Below are positions 1-10,200 of a DNA stretch of 64,000 nt, in pieces (positions within the stretch are counted from its first letter, which is position 1; the number at the start of each line of letters is the position of its first letter). Under the pieces are notes generated by a model that searched no databases, was not told where the DNA came from, and saw only the letters and a list, made by a program, of their open reading frames with translations. Location of the stretch: assembly GCA_965153355.1 (NCBI GenBank), contig OZ231126.1, positions 79,918,001 to 79,982,000 on the forward strand. Reading direction: 5' to 3'. Position numbers and translations under genes: made by a program. Origin of the DNA: Flaccisagitta enflata. Its lineage: Eukaryota > Chaetognatha > Sagittoidea > Aphragmophora.

Positions 1-2
1 GA

Positions 3-46
<44 letters not shown>

Positions 47-58
47 AAAAAAAAAAGG
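1..58. repeat. (GAAA)n microsatellite, then an A-run
   Basis: About twelve GAAA units followed by a run of A. The matching place in copy 2 (about 35836-35930) carries an (AG)n tract instead, so the simple repeat here differs between the duplicates. Confidence 0.95.
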
Positions 59-1071
59 GAAGAAAGAAAGAGAAACTGATTAAAACCGGCAGAAAACCCA
101 AGACGAAGAGATTGAAACCTGAAAAGAAAACCAGAGAAGGTTAAATGTTGACAAGCCCAACAGGACAATAGTCGCGTGCTTCGTTTTACAGTAACGCACA
201 CCTACATGCATGCATACTCCTTTCCTTCCTTCCTCCCTTCCTTTCTTGCTTCCTTCCTTCCTTTCATTCTTTCCTTCACTAACGTAAAAAACAATAGCAT
301 CACTCCTTTTGATGATATTATAGTCTGTGGGCAGAAGAGTGGTTCTGGTGAACCAACAGCAGTGACACAATGTGTGGCAGAGGGTAATGCTGGTGATGGT
401 GATGTTTTTCGGGGATTTCTCTCATTCAATCACCGTTGATGAAATCCGAGAGCAATTAGGCCATACGGGAAAATGCGTTCTCATATCGGAAAGTGGGTCA
501 AAAACTCACAATCAGGCTTTCACTTCACTTCTTTCCTTCCTTTTTGCGTTTTTGTCTCTCTCCCTCCCTTCCCTCATTATGATTTTCGAAAGATTTAAAA
601 ATGTCAAAAACTTTAGGATTGGTCTCATTTGACAGCGCTCTTCTAGTATTTTGTTTGTTAGAATTTCCTACTCAAGCGGCCAAACGATTATTGCGAAAAT
701 GGATTTTGAAAATAATAATGGTTAAACAATAATTTCAAAATTTGATTATTTGAAAAAAAGTCGAAGTATACCTTCGCCCTTCGGCTTTTTGAGACCGGCG
801 GAAATCGATTTTCCCCTTTTTTCGTGAGTCATTTACGAAAGTTGAAAGGCTTTTGGGCCCGAATGAGACTACGCATGAAATTGAAAGCTAAGAAAGAGCT
901 AATTCTCCTCTTTCAGATGACGCCAAGCAGAATTCTGTGTGATTGATCACGCCTCTCTCTCTCTAGAGATGGGGAAAATGAGTGTAACAATAATTGGATA
1001 AGCCGGGACAAGGGAGTTAATCGTAAGAGTGGAGACTGCATTATGCAAATGAGATTGATGATAGAAGATAA
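59..1071. other. Duplicated non-coding segment
   Basis: Low-complexity and AT-rich DNA with TTCC-rich stretches near 225-275 and 530-570. It shares about 1 kb with 36700-37718. The phrase ATTGGTCTCATTTGACAG at about 620 resembles the internal box of the TA-target elements described in the findings. Short open frames exist, but none has a recognisable domain or survives comparison as a clear gene. Confidence 0.6.
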
Positions 1072-1700
1072 TAGTTGCAAAAGCATTACATGGTCAGTGA
1101 TACCCGATGCCCCTAAGTTAGTGTATGTGGGAATGAGATTATGAGAGGGGCAGCGGCCCCGGAGGAGCCGATGACCTATGATTTAACACAGGACAATTTT
1201 CTCCGGTTTGAGAAGCTGGTTTGGAGGGCTGAGAGGCCTGATTATGGGTCTGAGTGGTCTGATTTAAGGTCTGAAAGGCGCGGCTTGGGGTCTGAGAGGC
1301 TTGATTTGGGGTCTGAAAGACCTGATTTGGGTCTGAAGGGTCTAACTTGGGGTCTGAAAAGCCTGATTTGGGTCTGAGGCCAGGCTTGGGTCTGAGAGGC
1401 CTAATTTGGGGTCCAAGCATCCTGATCTGGGGTCTGGGGGGCCTGATTTGGGGTCTGAAAGGCCTGATTTGGGGTCTGAGAGGCCTGATTTAGGGTCTGG
1501 GAGGCCTGATTTTGGGTTTGAGAGGCCTGATTTGGGGTCAGAAAGGTCTTATTTGGGGTCTGAAAGGCCTGATTTGGGGTCTGAGAGGCCTTATTTGAGG
1601 CTTGGGGAGGGGGGGACGGACAGATGGACGGAAAACGGAAAACGGAGAAAATTGCCCTATGTGGAATTATAGGTCATCGGCCCCTCTGGGGCCGCTGCCC
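1072..1700 (+). mobile_element. GGCC-array element, copy 1
   Basis: Starts with a GTTGCAAAAGC block and GGTCAGTGATACCC, then GGGGCAGCGGCCCC near 1145. An array of about 20 units of 21 bp follows, typified by GGCCTGATTTGGGGTCTGAGA (one base over the limit of what is useful; key parts GGCCTGA and GGGGTCTGA). It closes with the inverse module, ending GGGGCCGCTGCCC at 1700 beside AAAA. Copy 2 (37719-38109) carries the same ends with a much shorter array, so units have been gained or lost since duplication. Open frames through the array are an effect of 21 being divisible by three. Confidence 0.75.
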
Positions 1701-1775
1701 AAAAGGTTGCTTAAACCACGTTTGTCGTTATTCGCCTTCCTTGTCATTGTTCTTTTCCTTCGTCTCATCCTTTTT

Positions 1776-1912
1776 AGTCGCAGACACACTTAACGTTGCC
1801 GCGTTGGTCGGTCGGTCCATCGGTCCCAAAAAATTCTGAATTGCGAGTGGTTTTCGCATTACGGGCCCTGTTCAACCGTCCGCGACTGTCTAGCCATGTA
1901 TCCAGCCTTGTT
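1776..1912 (+). mobile_element. Two-hairpin element
   Basis: TTTTT then AGTCGCAGACACACTT at the left, a GGTCGGTCGGTCC core, and CCGTCCGCGACTG ... CCATGTATCCAGCCTTG at the right. The left hairpin is decayed. Copy 2 (38143-38251) lacks the first 65 bp or so, through a deletion between two similar TCG-containing positions. Confidence 0.7.
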
Positions 1913-2321
1913 CTCCGTCGTCGTCACTTTTATCCTCTATTGTTTTTTCCTTTGTTTTTTCCTTTGATCTTGCTCTTCCTTTGTTGCCATAGTCCATCTT
2001 CACTCCTTCCTCCGCTTTTTTTGGTCATGAATTGCGGACGTTGCAGTGTCATTCGGTGTTATATGGCCTCTGGAATGTATCATCGTAATAAATATCAATG
2101 TAGCGCACAATCTAAGAAAGTCCTGACGTCATATGACTCTTTGTTTAAGCAGTATTAAACTAGCACGACATGAATTTTTTTTCCAAACGCTGGGAGATGA
2201 GGGATTTTCATCTTACCTCACAACAAAAAATTCCTCAAGTAGGAAACACCTCTCGCCGTTTCTCCTCCAAAGTTCCTTATGATAGGTCCAACAGAAATCA
2301 AGTTATGAAAAAAAGAAGATA

Positions 2322-2490
2322 CAAGGCCAACACCTCAAAGTCGCGTGCGGTCATCAAGTCTAAAAGTCAAAAAGTAAAATGACTTAAAATAACTTAAAAC
2401 AACATAAGAAGGCGAAAAAAAAGCTAAGCGTTACTGACCGACCAACAGACAGACGGACAGAGCGGGTCATAGAGTCGCGTGCACGCGACT
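2322..2490 (-). mobile_element. Two-hairpin element
   Basis: Begins CAAGGCCAACACC and ends in the perfect palindrome AGTCGCGTGCACGCGACT at 2473-2490, followed by six A. The core holds TGACTTAAAA-type repeats and GACCGACC/GACGGAC runs. Copy 2 has the same element at 38658-38825, so insertion predates the duplication. Confidence 0.75.
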
Positions 2491-2659
2491 AAAAAATAGA
2501 AACTCCCGATCTGTGTCTTTGCAGTAAATTGATGCTTGCGGATATAAGATTCATCCACAACCATTTTCTCTTGATCATTGCTCGAAATTTCTTGGTCCAA
2601 ACTGGTAAACAACTTGTACACAATCATCTGCCATAAATACCATTGCCAATACTGTAGAC

Positions 2660-2905
2660 GCTGGGCGAGTTTCTAGTCACAGAAAATCGTGTTTTAATGG
2701 GCCACTCGGTCGCTCGCTACGTTTGTTTGCTCGCACCGCTCACTGCGCTCACTCACTTCGCAGCCCTCGGCTTTGCTGCATTCACTTCACTCGCTCACTC
2801 TGTTCACGGGCTAGCTAACTAATTTTGCTCAATATTTTGTAGGACACGCTATCACTGATAAGTGTTCACGCTTTTCTTGTTATTCCTATAAACACGTCCA
2901 CTGTT
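2660..2905 (+). repeat. GCTCGCTCAC-rich interspersed repeat
   Basis: A block with recurring CGCTCACT, CACTTCGC and CGCTCGC words spaced roughly one helical turn apart. It is framed by TTTTAATGGGCCACTCGGTCGC at the left (only GGTCGCTCGCTACG is strongly shared) and TGTTCACGCTTTTCTTG at the right. Related blocks occur at 16408-16670 and 63853-64000 (reverse orientation), 34520-34800, and 39000-39126 continuing at 42896-43035. Function unknown. Confidence 0.6.
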
Positions 2906-3107
2906 TCATGTTGTGTCCGCTCCATTGACTTTGGCGGGTGGGAGGGGGGGGGGAGCGAGGGGCGGGGGTTGAATTACTTTGAAAATCACGCCTCTCTCTC
3001 TCCGGATCAAAATCCGGGGGCTCTGCATTCACAATCCAACCGGAATAAAGAAGTTTCCAGGTGTTGCCAAATCGATTTGAATAAAATCGCACAAGCCGCG
3101 GAATCGC

Positions 3108-3110
<3 letters not shown>

Positions 3111-3159
<49 letters not shown>
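3111..3159. repeat. (TC)n microsatellite
   Basis: A pure TC run of 49 bp. The copy 2 counterpart (43250-43333) is longer, so the tract length has drifted since duplication. Confidence 0.97.
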
Positions 3160-3163
<4 letters not shown>

Positions 3164-3268
3164 ATCCGAGCTTTTCTTCCGTCTCACTTTCGTGACTGAC
3201 TGTCTCCATATGTGACTGACTACCTCTGTTGCTGTTGTTTATCTATCAAGGGTTTTATCAAAGACCGT

Positions 3269-3700
<432 letters not shown>

Positions 3701-3768
3701 ACATTTCCATTTCCGGAGATTTTCGTCGTCAGAATTGCGTTCTTAGTCCCTGAGGGAGCATTTGTCGG

Positions 3769-4371
3769 GTTTATGGCCATACCTAACTTACCTTTCTGCT
3801 CTTTTCTAATTCTCGTTTATGGCCATACCTAACTTACCTTTCTGCTCTTTTCTAATTCTCGTTTATGGCCATACCTAACTTACCTTTCTGCTCTTTTCTA
3901 ATTCTCGTTTATGGCCATACCTAACTTACCTTTTTGCTCTTTTCTAATTCTCGTTTATGGCCATACCTAACTTATCTTTCTGCTCTTTTCTAATTCTCGT
4001 TTATGGCCATACCTAACTTATCTTTCTGCTCTTTTCTAATTCTCGTTTATGGCCATACTTAACTTACCTTTCTGCTCTTTACTAATTCTTGTTTATGGCC
4101 ATACCTAACTTACCTTTTATTTCTGCTCTTTTCTAATTCTCATTTATGGCCATACCTAACTAACCTTTCTGCTCTTTTCTAATTCTCATTTATGGCCATA
4201 CCTAACTAACCTTTCTGCTCTTTTCTAATTCTCGTTTATGGCCATACCTAACTTACCTTTCTGCTCTTTTCTAATTCTCGTTGATGGCCATACCTAACTT
4301 ACCTTTCTGCTCTTTTCTAACTCTCGTTTATGGCCATACCTAACTTACCTTCCTGCTCTTTTCTAATTCTC
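3769..4371 (+). repeat. 46-bp minisatellite, about 13 units
   Basis: Tandem units of about 46 bp, each starting GTTTATGGCCATACCTAACT and ending CTCTTTTCTAATTCTC. A few units carry substitutions, and one has a five-base insertion near 4112. Copy 2 (43761-43899) has only three units. There are no spacers, so this is not a CRISPR array. Confidence 0.95.
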
Positions 4372-4713
4372 GTTTCTATAATTAACCGTTTTCCATTCCC
4401 CCCTTTCCCTTTTCTACTTTTATGTTAGATCCAACTTAATGAAGCCGTTTTGGTCATATTTTACTCATATAGTTATCAAGGTTTCCAGCTCATATGTGCG
4501 AATGAATGTTGATCCTGATGCAGTGATGCTTATTCGATCTTTCGACATCAGAAACTGCGGCACAATTATTGAAAGGTATAACAAAAAAAGTAGATTGAAA
4601 ATAGAATTTCATACGACCTTAAGTGCAGCTCCACGCGCTCATGTTTGGTGTCATTTGTTCAACAAGATGCAGTTAAAAGACAACTGCGCTGATCCGATAT
4701 TACCTCAGCCGTG
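4372..4713. other. Copy 1-specific segment
   Basis: This stretch between the minisatellite and the shared motif TAAGATGAACAG is unrelated to its positional counterpart in copy 2 (43900-44501). A 94-codon plus-strand open frame at 4439-4723 starts with ATG and has no recognisable domain. It is absent from copy 2, so I do not call it a gene. Confidence 0.5.
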
Positions 4714-4745
4714 GATAAGATGAACAGTGTACCTACCGCCAACTA

Positions 4746-4903
4746 GAACAACCGTGTGAGGTTGGGCGGGGTCAGTGATGCAAAAACCGCTTGTAGCTTA
4801 CCAACATTACCAGCCGGCAGACCGACTGACCGACACAGTGACATGTAGGTGTGTCCAAGACATGTAGTTGCGACAGGTGATTGAGATGGAGCTGTTGACA
4901 ACT
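4746..4903 (-). mobile_element. Diverged two-hairpin element fragment
   Basis: Contains the internal words GGGCGGGGTCAGTGATGCA, AAAACCGCTTG and GACCGACTGACCGAC seen in better copies such as 17943-18207, but both terminal hairpins are degraded. Present in both duplicates (44530-44695 in copy 2). Confidence 0.45.
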
Positions 4904-4904
4904 A

Positions 4905-5049
4905 CAGTTGAATCCCGCTCCAACGGATTTCAGGGGACCAAGAAATTTTATCTGTTGTAGGCGGATTTCTGTAAGAGCCAGTAAAAGAAATAAAAGAAAA
5001 TGGGTTCAAGGGAATAAGAAAGCGGGTCCGTTGGAGCGGGGTTCAACTG
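4905..5049. mobile_element. 145-bp TA-target MITE
   Basis: TIRs of about 27 bp (CAGTTGAATCCCGCTCCAAC and its complement) are flanked by TA at 4903-4904 and 5050-5051. The same insertion is in copy 2 at 44697-44842, so it is older than the duplication. The CAGTTGAA terminus is typical of Tc1/mariner/pogo-type non-autonomous elements. No coding sequence. Confidence 0.85.
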
Positions 5050-5161
5050 TATTTTCAAGCCAATCATGCAATTCAAACCTTGCAAGTGTGCGAGGGGAAA
5101 ATGGGAGAGGCTCTTAAATTGTCTTTGTTGTTGCGACTCGAGTATTGAAGGTTGTCTTCTT

Positions 5162-5530
5162 AGTCGCGTGCACGTGACTCTATGACCCGCTCTTTCTGTC
5201 TGCTGGTGGGTCCGTTGGTCCGTCTATCTGTAACGCTTAGCTTTTTTTCATCGTTTTACGCAATTTTAAGTCAATTCATGTTATTCTAAAGTATTAAAAG
5301 TCATTTACAGTCATTTTAGGTCATGATAAGTCCTTTTTCATCACTTGAAATTTTGTCATACTTTGTCATTTTATATCATTTTATGTCATTTTAAGTCCTT
5401 TTACATTTAGTCATTTAGTCTTTTAGAGTTTAAGTCTTTTAGTCTTTAAGTCTTGTAGTCTTTTAGTCTTTCACTCTTTTGGTGTTTTGGTCTTAACAAC
5501 CTCACGTGACTGTAAGGTGTTGACCTTGTT
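5162..5530 (+). mobile_element. Two-hairpin element, long-core form
   Basis: Starts AGTCGCGTGCACGTGACT (one mismatch in the palindrome), has GGTCCGTTGGTCCGTC, then about 220 bp of TCATTTTAAG/TCTTTTAG-type 10-bp repeats, and ends CACGTGACTGTAAGGTGTTG then ACCTTG. Present in both duplicates (44956-45321). Confidence 0.75.
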
Positions 5531-5644
5531 CTAACCAATAGGTGCAATCAATGGATAATATGTTACATCCAGTTACATGGCTTCTCTTTCCAACAAGATC
5601 GTGCCCTTGGTGTCATGGAATTAAGGTCGTGATACCATGCGATT

Positions 5645-5815
5645 CAAAAAAAAAAGACGCACTTTTGAATGACTAATTTTGCCTATGAATATTAGAAAAA
5701 CTTAAGAAATTAAAGGTCATTTAAAAGCCCTTTGAAAGTACTTTCATTTGACGCCAAGCTGGTATTGCTATCTTTTTTTGTTAAGAAATGGCATTAGTTT
5801 GAGTGAAAACATTGC
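5645..5815. mobile_element. Fragment of a TA-target element family
   Basis: AAAAAAGACGCACTTTTGAA and GAAATGGCATTAGTTTGAGT match the TIR element at 15426-15834, but TA-flanked ends are not intact here. Copy 2 has different sequence at this position (45431-45537). Confidence 0.55.
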
Positions 5816-5888
5816 TCATTTCAGTCTCGCAATCCCTATATAAAAATGCATTTTCACAAACTATCAGATATTATCAGATGTTATTTTT

Positions 5889-6038
5889 AGTCGCATGCAC
5901 GCGACTCTATGACCCACTCTGTCCGTCTGTCGGTCCGTCCGTCCGTCCGTCTGTCGGTCGGTCCCACTTAACTTTTTTAGTTTTTTCGCCGCTCCTGCCC
6001 ACCCGCACGCGACTTCGACTCGTGTATACGGCCTTGTT
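5889..6038 (+). mobile_element. Two-hairpin element with empty site
   Basis: Reads AGTCGCATGCACGCGACT, a GTCCGTCC/GGTCGGTC core, then GCACGCGACTTCG and TGTATACGGCCTTG. Copy 2 reads straight through GTTATTTTTGTTACTTTG across 45570/45571. This defines the inserted segment to the base, apart from a TT that could belong to either side. Length is about 150 bp. There is no longer target duplication and no terminal inverted repeat of the usual DNA-transposon kind. Confidence 0.88.
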
Positions 6039-6749
6039 GTTACTTTGAGTGACTTATTGATTGTCATTCTTCATTTGCCATTGAAAATTCGATGTTCGTC
6101 CTTAAAAGTTAAATGTTCTTTCTTCACCCTTCCACTTTTCATCCTCTTTCTGAACCATTCTTTGTCATTTTCTAATGAACCTTCGTTCTGTACCGTTTGC
6201 TATGGAACTTTCCTTCATTGCCTCATTGCTATCTGGTGCCATGTTGCTCTGAACCTCCTTTTTCTGACAATTGAAATTCATCTTTTGCGTGATTATCTTC
6301 AATTCTTCACCATTTGCAACTGACCACTCGCATTTTGCCACTCACTTTTAGGCAATCTTTTTTTTCTTCTTTTCGTTCTTTGCCATTTCCCATTTGACAT
6401 TGAACCTTCAACTTGGTAATATGCCATTGATTCATCATTCATCTCCAATTGCCATTCAGGTTCAACTTTTGTGGACACCTGTCCAGCGCCTGTTCTGCAA
6501 CGCTAGTTGGCCCAGTAAGATGAAATTTTTACCCAAGTATCCAAAAGGTTTCAAAGGTTTTAGGATAAATTTCAACTTACTGGTTCAAACGTTTTGTGTT
6601 GCAGGTGCACATATTTTCGGCCAAGTCATTTTCTATTTTGTCATTTACCATCTGCTTTTGATCTAACCCATTAAGCCATTGATGAGCATGCACCAGGAGT
6701 CGAACTCTTGTCATGCGCCATTTGCCGTTTGCAGTTTCCCATTGAGCCG
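6039..6749. other. Duplicated non-coding segment
   Basis: CTTCACC/CATTTGCC-rich sequence shared with 45571-46872 and 48734-48880. TA at 6230-6231 is the empty site for the 704-bp element of copy 2. A GAGTCGAACTC motif near 6690 resembles half of a tRNA T-arm, but no cloverleaf forms. No gene seen. Confidence 0.5.
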
Positions 6750-7008
6750 TCCAACGACGCCTTGAAGGGGACAAAGTCCTGTAGAACACAAGGGGATTTT
6801 TGTTTGTCCGTTTGTCCATTCGTCCGTTTGTCCGTTTGTCCGTTTGTCCGTTTGTCTGTTTGTCCGTTTGTCCCCGGGGCCCTCTTAGGCCAGAAATCTT
6901 TCCTCTCAGGCCTGAAATCTGCCCTCCCAGGCCTGAAAGCTGCCCTCTCAAGCCTGAAATCTGTCCTTTCAGGCCTGAAATCTGCCCTCTCAGGCCTGAA
7001 ATCAGTTT
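6750..7008 (+). mobile_element. GGCC-array element, partial
   Basis: GAAGGGGACAAAGTCCTGTA opens it, followed by a TTTGTCCG tract and five or six 21-bp units containing CTCAGGCCTGAAATCTGCC. It runs into the next element at TTTTTGGGCAGCGG. Copy 2 counterpart at 48880-49084 has fewer units. Confidence 0.65.
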
Positions 7009-7570
7009 TTGGGCAGCGGCCCCAAAGGGCCGATGTCCTGTAGGACACAGGGGTGAATTTCCAGACGTCCGTCCGTCCATCCATCCGTCCGTCCATCCAT
7101 CTGTCTGTCCGTCTGTCCCCCCCCCCCCGCCAAAGCTTCTGAGCCTCATGTTCCCATTGAATAACATAGAAAATTGAAGAAATGGAAAATTCCCATTGAA
7201 TAACATAGAAAATTGATAAAAAAATGAGAAAAATATGAAATTCCCATTGAATAACATGGAAAATTTACTAGAAGTTAAAAATATAGGAAATCCCTATTGA
7301 ATAACATGGAAAAATGACGAAATTTTAAAATAAATGCAAAATTCAGATTAAATAACATGGACAATTTACAATGAAATGGAAAAAAAAATAAATGTTCTCA
7401 ATGAATAACAAGGAAAGTAGCCCCTAAAGGCCTAAAATGTGCCTTCTCAGGACGTCTGGAAGTTCAACCTTGTGTCCTACAGGACATCGGCCCTTTGGGG
7501 CCGCTGCCCTGCTCTAACTCCACTTCTTCAGCTAATCACTCCAAGCACGGCATTGGGTACCGCTGACCAT
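7009..7570 (-). mobile_element. GGCC-array element with a different core
   Basis: End modules GGGCAGCGGCCCCAAAGGG plus TCCTGTAGGACACAGGGG at the left and the inverse at 7480-7510, then CTGACCAT at the end. The core is not the usual 21-mer array but about five AT-rich units of roughly 60 bp, each with CCCATTGAATAACATGGAAA. Copy 2 has the same arrangement at 49085-49605. Different cores behind the same ends suggest modular exchange. Confidence 0.7.
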
Positions 7571-7807
7571 TACGCTTAGAAGCCATGGACCAAAGTCAAA
7601 GAACCGCTCATCGCAGTATTCTAGAATGTGTATATATGTGGCAGAGGCCCAGGGAAAAAGTTTCATAAGCATCAGAGACCTCAAACCATCGGCAGCGAGC
7701 ATATTTATGATAAAAATGAAATTAAATACTAACTTATTTACATTCAGTTGACTCTTTTTGCATTTTTTATCTTTTATTTATTCTTCATGTTTCAGCTAAG
7801 CATTTTT

Positions 7808-8007
7808 AGACGTGTGTTACTCGACTCTTTACCCCGCTTTGTCCGTCTGTTGGTTGGTTGGTTGGTCAGTTGGTTGGATGGGGCCCTTTTTACTTTTTTG
7901 GCGTTTTTTTAGCATTTTGAGCTAACTGCTCCTGCCCAAATGCCCCAATAACCTTATTTATCAATGCCCTTGCCCACCCGCTAGGGTAGCCGTTTATCCG
8001 ACCTTGT
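7808..8007 (+). mobile_element. Two-hairpin element, decayed
   Basis: Left hairpin decayed (AGACGTGTGTTACTCGACTC), then CCCCGCTTTGTCCGTC, a TTGGTTGG core, GCTCCTGCCCAAATG, and a right end GTTTATCCGACCTTG. Lies within the 1.8-kb hAT-like insertion. Confidence 0.6.
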
Positions 8008-8158
8008 CATGTCTTTAACTACACCAACATAAGAGGCTCTGTCAGTGCATCTGTCCGTTTGACCTTTGGTTTGTTAAGCTCAAGTGAAAAAATCAATGAA
8101 ATCGACCAGAATCACTTGAAATTTCTCAAGCGAGAAATTCAAATCATTCTTCATCTCA

Positions 8159-8260
8159 TCTCATTCATTCATTCATTCATTCATTCATTCATTCATTCAT
8201 TCATTCTTTCATTCTTCATTCATTCATTCATTCTTCATTCATTCATTTGACGACATTCAT
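8159..8260. repeat. (ATTC)n microsatellite
   Basis: Nearly pure CATT/ATTC repeats with three short interruptions. Looser CATTCA words continue to about 8400. Confidence 0.95.
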
Positions 8261-8494
8261 CATTCATTGCATTCATACATTCATCATGCTAATTGATTCA
8301 TAACATTCACACTTATTCACACTTGTTCATTCTTAATTCATTATTCATAAGTTCTCACTTATTGTTAATTGATTCACGCATTCATTACATGAGTATTTCA
8401 TCAATGCAGTTGTCCACTTAACTTACTTTCCCAATCCTCCTTAAATCATTTTATTCCTCGTCCTTGCTTTGGATGGTGGTATGCCAAAACCACC

Positions 8495-8765
8495 CATAGG
8501 GTTGGTGATTTAGGTGTTTGGGTGGTTTTTGGGGTATCGGTGATGGTGATTTGGGGGTTTTGGGTTGTGGTTGGGTGTATAACGTTTCTAGGGTTGGTGA
8601 TTTAGGTGTTTGGGTGGTTTTTGGGGTGTCGGTGATGGTGATTTGGGGCTTTTGGGTATTGGTTGGGTATATAACGCTTCTAGTATGCCAAAACAACCAT
8701 AGTGTTGGTGATTTAGGTGTTTGGGTGGTTTTTGGGGAGTCGGTGATGGTGATTTGGGGGTTTTG
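8495..8765. repeat. Minisatellite of roughly 100 bp, three units
   Basis: Units begin at about 8499, 8592 and 8702 with GGTTGGTGATTTAGGTGTTT and continue TGGGTGGTTTTTGGGG. The first and third spacers include a CCAAAACCACC-like word. G-rich on the plus strand. No coding evidence. Confidence 0.8.
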
Positions 8766-8938
8766 TTGGTCTGTCAACATGAGTCGAAAAGTTGAAAAAC
8801 GCGCATTTCCGCCCTTGCCCACTCGTCCGCAACTGGTGGCCGTTTATCCGGTCTTGTTTCTTTGCTTGGTTTAGCCTTTTCATCACTGCCCCTGCCCCAC
8901 CCACATGCGACTTCGCTAGACATGTATACGGCCTTGTT
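8764..8938 (+). mobile_element. Two partial two-hairpin right ends
   Basis: Two successive right ends: CCACTCGTCCGCAACTGG ... GTTTATCCGGTCTTG ending at 8857, and CCCACATGCGACTTCG ... TGTATACGGCCTTG ending at about 8936. They belong to different hairpin subfamilies, so the second inserted beside the first. Confidence 0.55.
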
Positions 8939-9157
8939 AGTTGCGGACATGCAATTGTATAAGAGACTTCATCCTTCCAATGGCCTGTCAGTCCGTAACG
9001 CACAAGACAAAAAGTCGGAAAATCAATGTTTCATAGGTTTTTTTAATGCTGTGTATAAGTTAAAGGGAGTAGGCGCGGGGTGTTGATTGGGCCCAATCAT
9101 GGGGTTGGGTGCCCCTGCCCACCTATCCGTAACGATAATGTGATCCCACATCACTTG
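8939..9157 (+). mobile_element. Two-hairpin element, GTTGCGGAC subfamily
   Basis: Starts AGTTGCGGACATGCAATT (stem AGTTGC/GCAATT), then TGTATAAGAG, and ends GCCCACCTATCCGTAACG then TGATCCCACATCACTTG. Same layout as 41045-41253 and 21594-22195, with its own hairpin sequences at both ends. Confidence 0.6.
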
Positions 9158-9409
9158 TTTACTGCTTTGAAGAACTTTATGATTGTAATTAGAAAGAAAT
9201 GACAAGGGAAAAAGATGTTTTGCATGTTTTTTAAGCCTGCTGCCGATGGTTTTTGGTCACTGAGGGTCATGAAACTTCACATTTTGTTTTAATTCGCACA
9301 TATCAACATGCGTTCATACTGCGATTGGGGGTCTGACAACTTTGGTCAATTCCTGCTAAGCATACTGACCATGTGCAATCCTTGGATGACTTGTTACAGA
9401 TTCAAGGCT

Positions 9410-9495
9410 CTAGAGGGCAGATCTTTTTTAGGCCTGACAGGATAGATCATAGGCCTGAAAGGGCAGCTTTCAGGCCTGAGAGGGCCCAGGAGGAC
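9410..9495. repeat. Remnant of a 21-bp GGCC array
   Basis: Four degenerate units with TTTAGGCCTGA, CATAGGCCTGAAAGGGCAG and TTTCAGGCCTGAGAGGG. Present in both duplicates (49640-49730). Confidence 0.6.
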
Positions 9496-9751
9496 AAGCT
9501 GGCAAAGCAGGGCAACGAGTATCGCTGAGCACATATTACCATTGGGCGACCTGTTTGCCGCTGTGGTTCCACATTTTGTCATTCATCATTCGTCAAAAGA
9601 TGGATTTTTTCCCGATAATCAATAATCTGTGTTATCAATGATTACTATCGCTCAAAATCGATAAAAATGATGCAGCAAGGCGGCAACACGTAATGAAATA
9701 GGAGAAGAAAAAAAAAAGAGAGAGAGAAAGAAAGAAGAGGGAAAGAAAGAA

Positions 9752-9848
<97 letters not shown>

Positions 9849-9900
9849 CACAGACAGACACACAGACAGACAGACAGACACACAGACAGACAGACAGACA
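9752..9900. repeat. (ACAG)n microsatellite
   Basis: Long GACA repeats with a few CACA interruptions. In copy 2 the corresponding tract (52510-52632) is mixed GACAGACA/CACAGACA. Followed by A-rich DNA. Confidence 0.96.
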
Positions 9901-10200
9901 AAAAAAAAGAAAAAAAGAAAGATATCACAAAGCAGAGATGAAGGCGACAACGACAGGGGTCTGTCAAATTTTGTGCGCACGAACGAATCTGGAATCAACA
10001 TTGATATGGCCTCAACATTGATACGGCCTCACGCGCGATTTAGAGGAAAATATCGAGATCTCCGCTTCAAGCGAAAACAAGGCCGATACACGGCTACCCT
10101 AGTCGCGTGTGGGTGGGCAGGAGCAGTGCTGGAGAAGGTCACTGGGGCATCTGGGCAGGAGCCGTAGGCTCAAAAAGCTAAAAAACGCTGAAAAAGTAAT

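Larger units (their letters stand above)
7571..9364. mobile_element. hAT-like element, 1.8 kb, copy 1 only
   Basis: Flanked by an 8-bp duplication CTGACCAT (7563-7570 and 9365-9372). Copy 2 has a single CTGACCAT at 49599-49606, so this is a true insertion. The ends are inverted and degenerate: TACGCTTAGAAGCCATGGAC at the left, and TATGCTTAGCAGGAATTGAC reading in from the right, continuing with shared GACCAAAGT and ATCGCAGT words. No transposase frame was recognised. The interior holds other repeats, so the element is non-autonomous or replaced. Confidence 0.8.

Noticed and set aside
3780-3800. CCTAACTTACC words as interstitial telomere repeats
   Set aside because: They occur once per 46-bp unit and do not form a tandem telomere-type hexamer.
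3769-4371. Regular repeats resembling a CRISPR array
   Set aside because: Units are contiguous with no unique spacers and no cas genes; the context is a eukaryotic genome.
4439-4723. 94-codon ATG frame
   Set aside because: Absent from copy 2, no domain, and length expected by chance in this much DNA.
6685-6720. tRNA-like T-arm near GAGTCGAACTC
   Set aside because: No acceptor, D or anticodon stem forms around it; also present in copy 2 without better structure.
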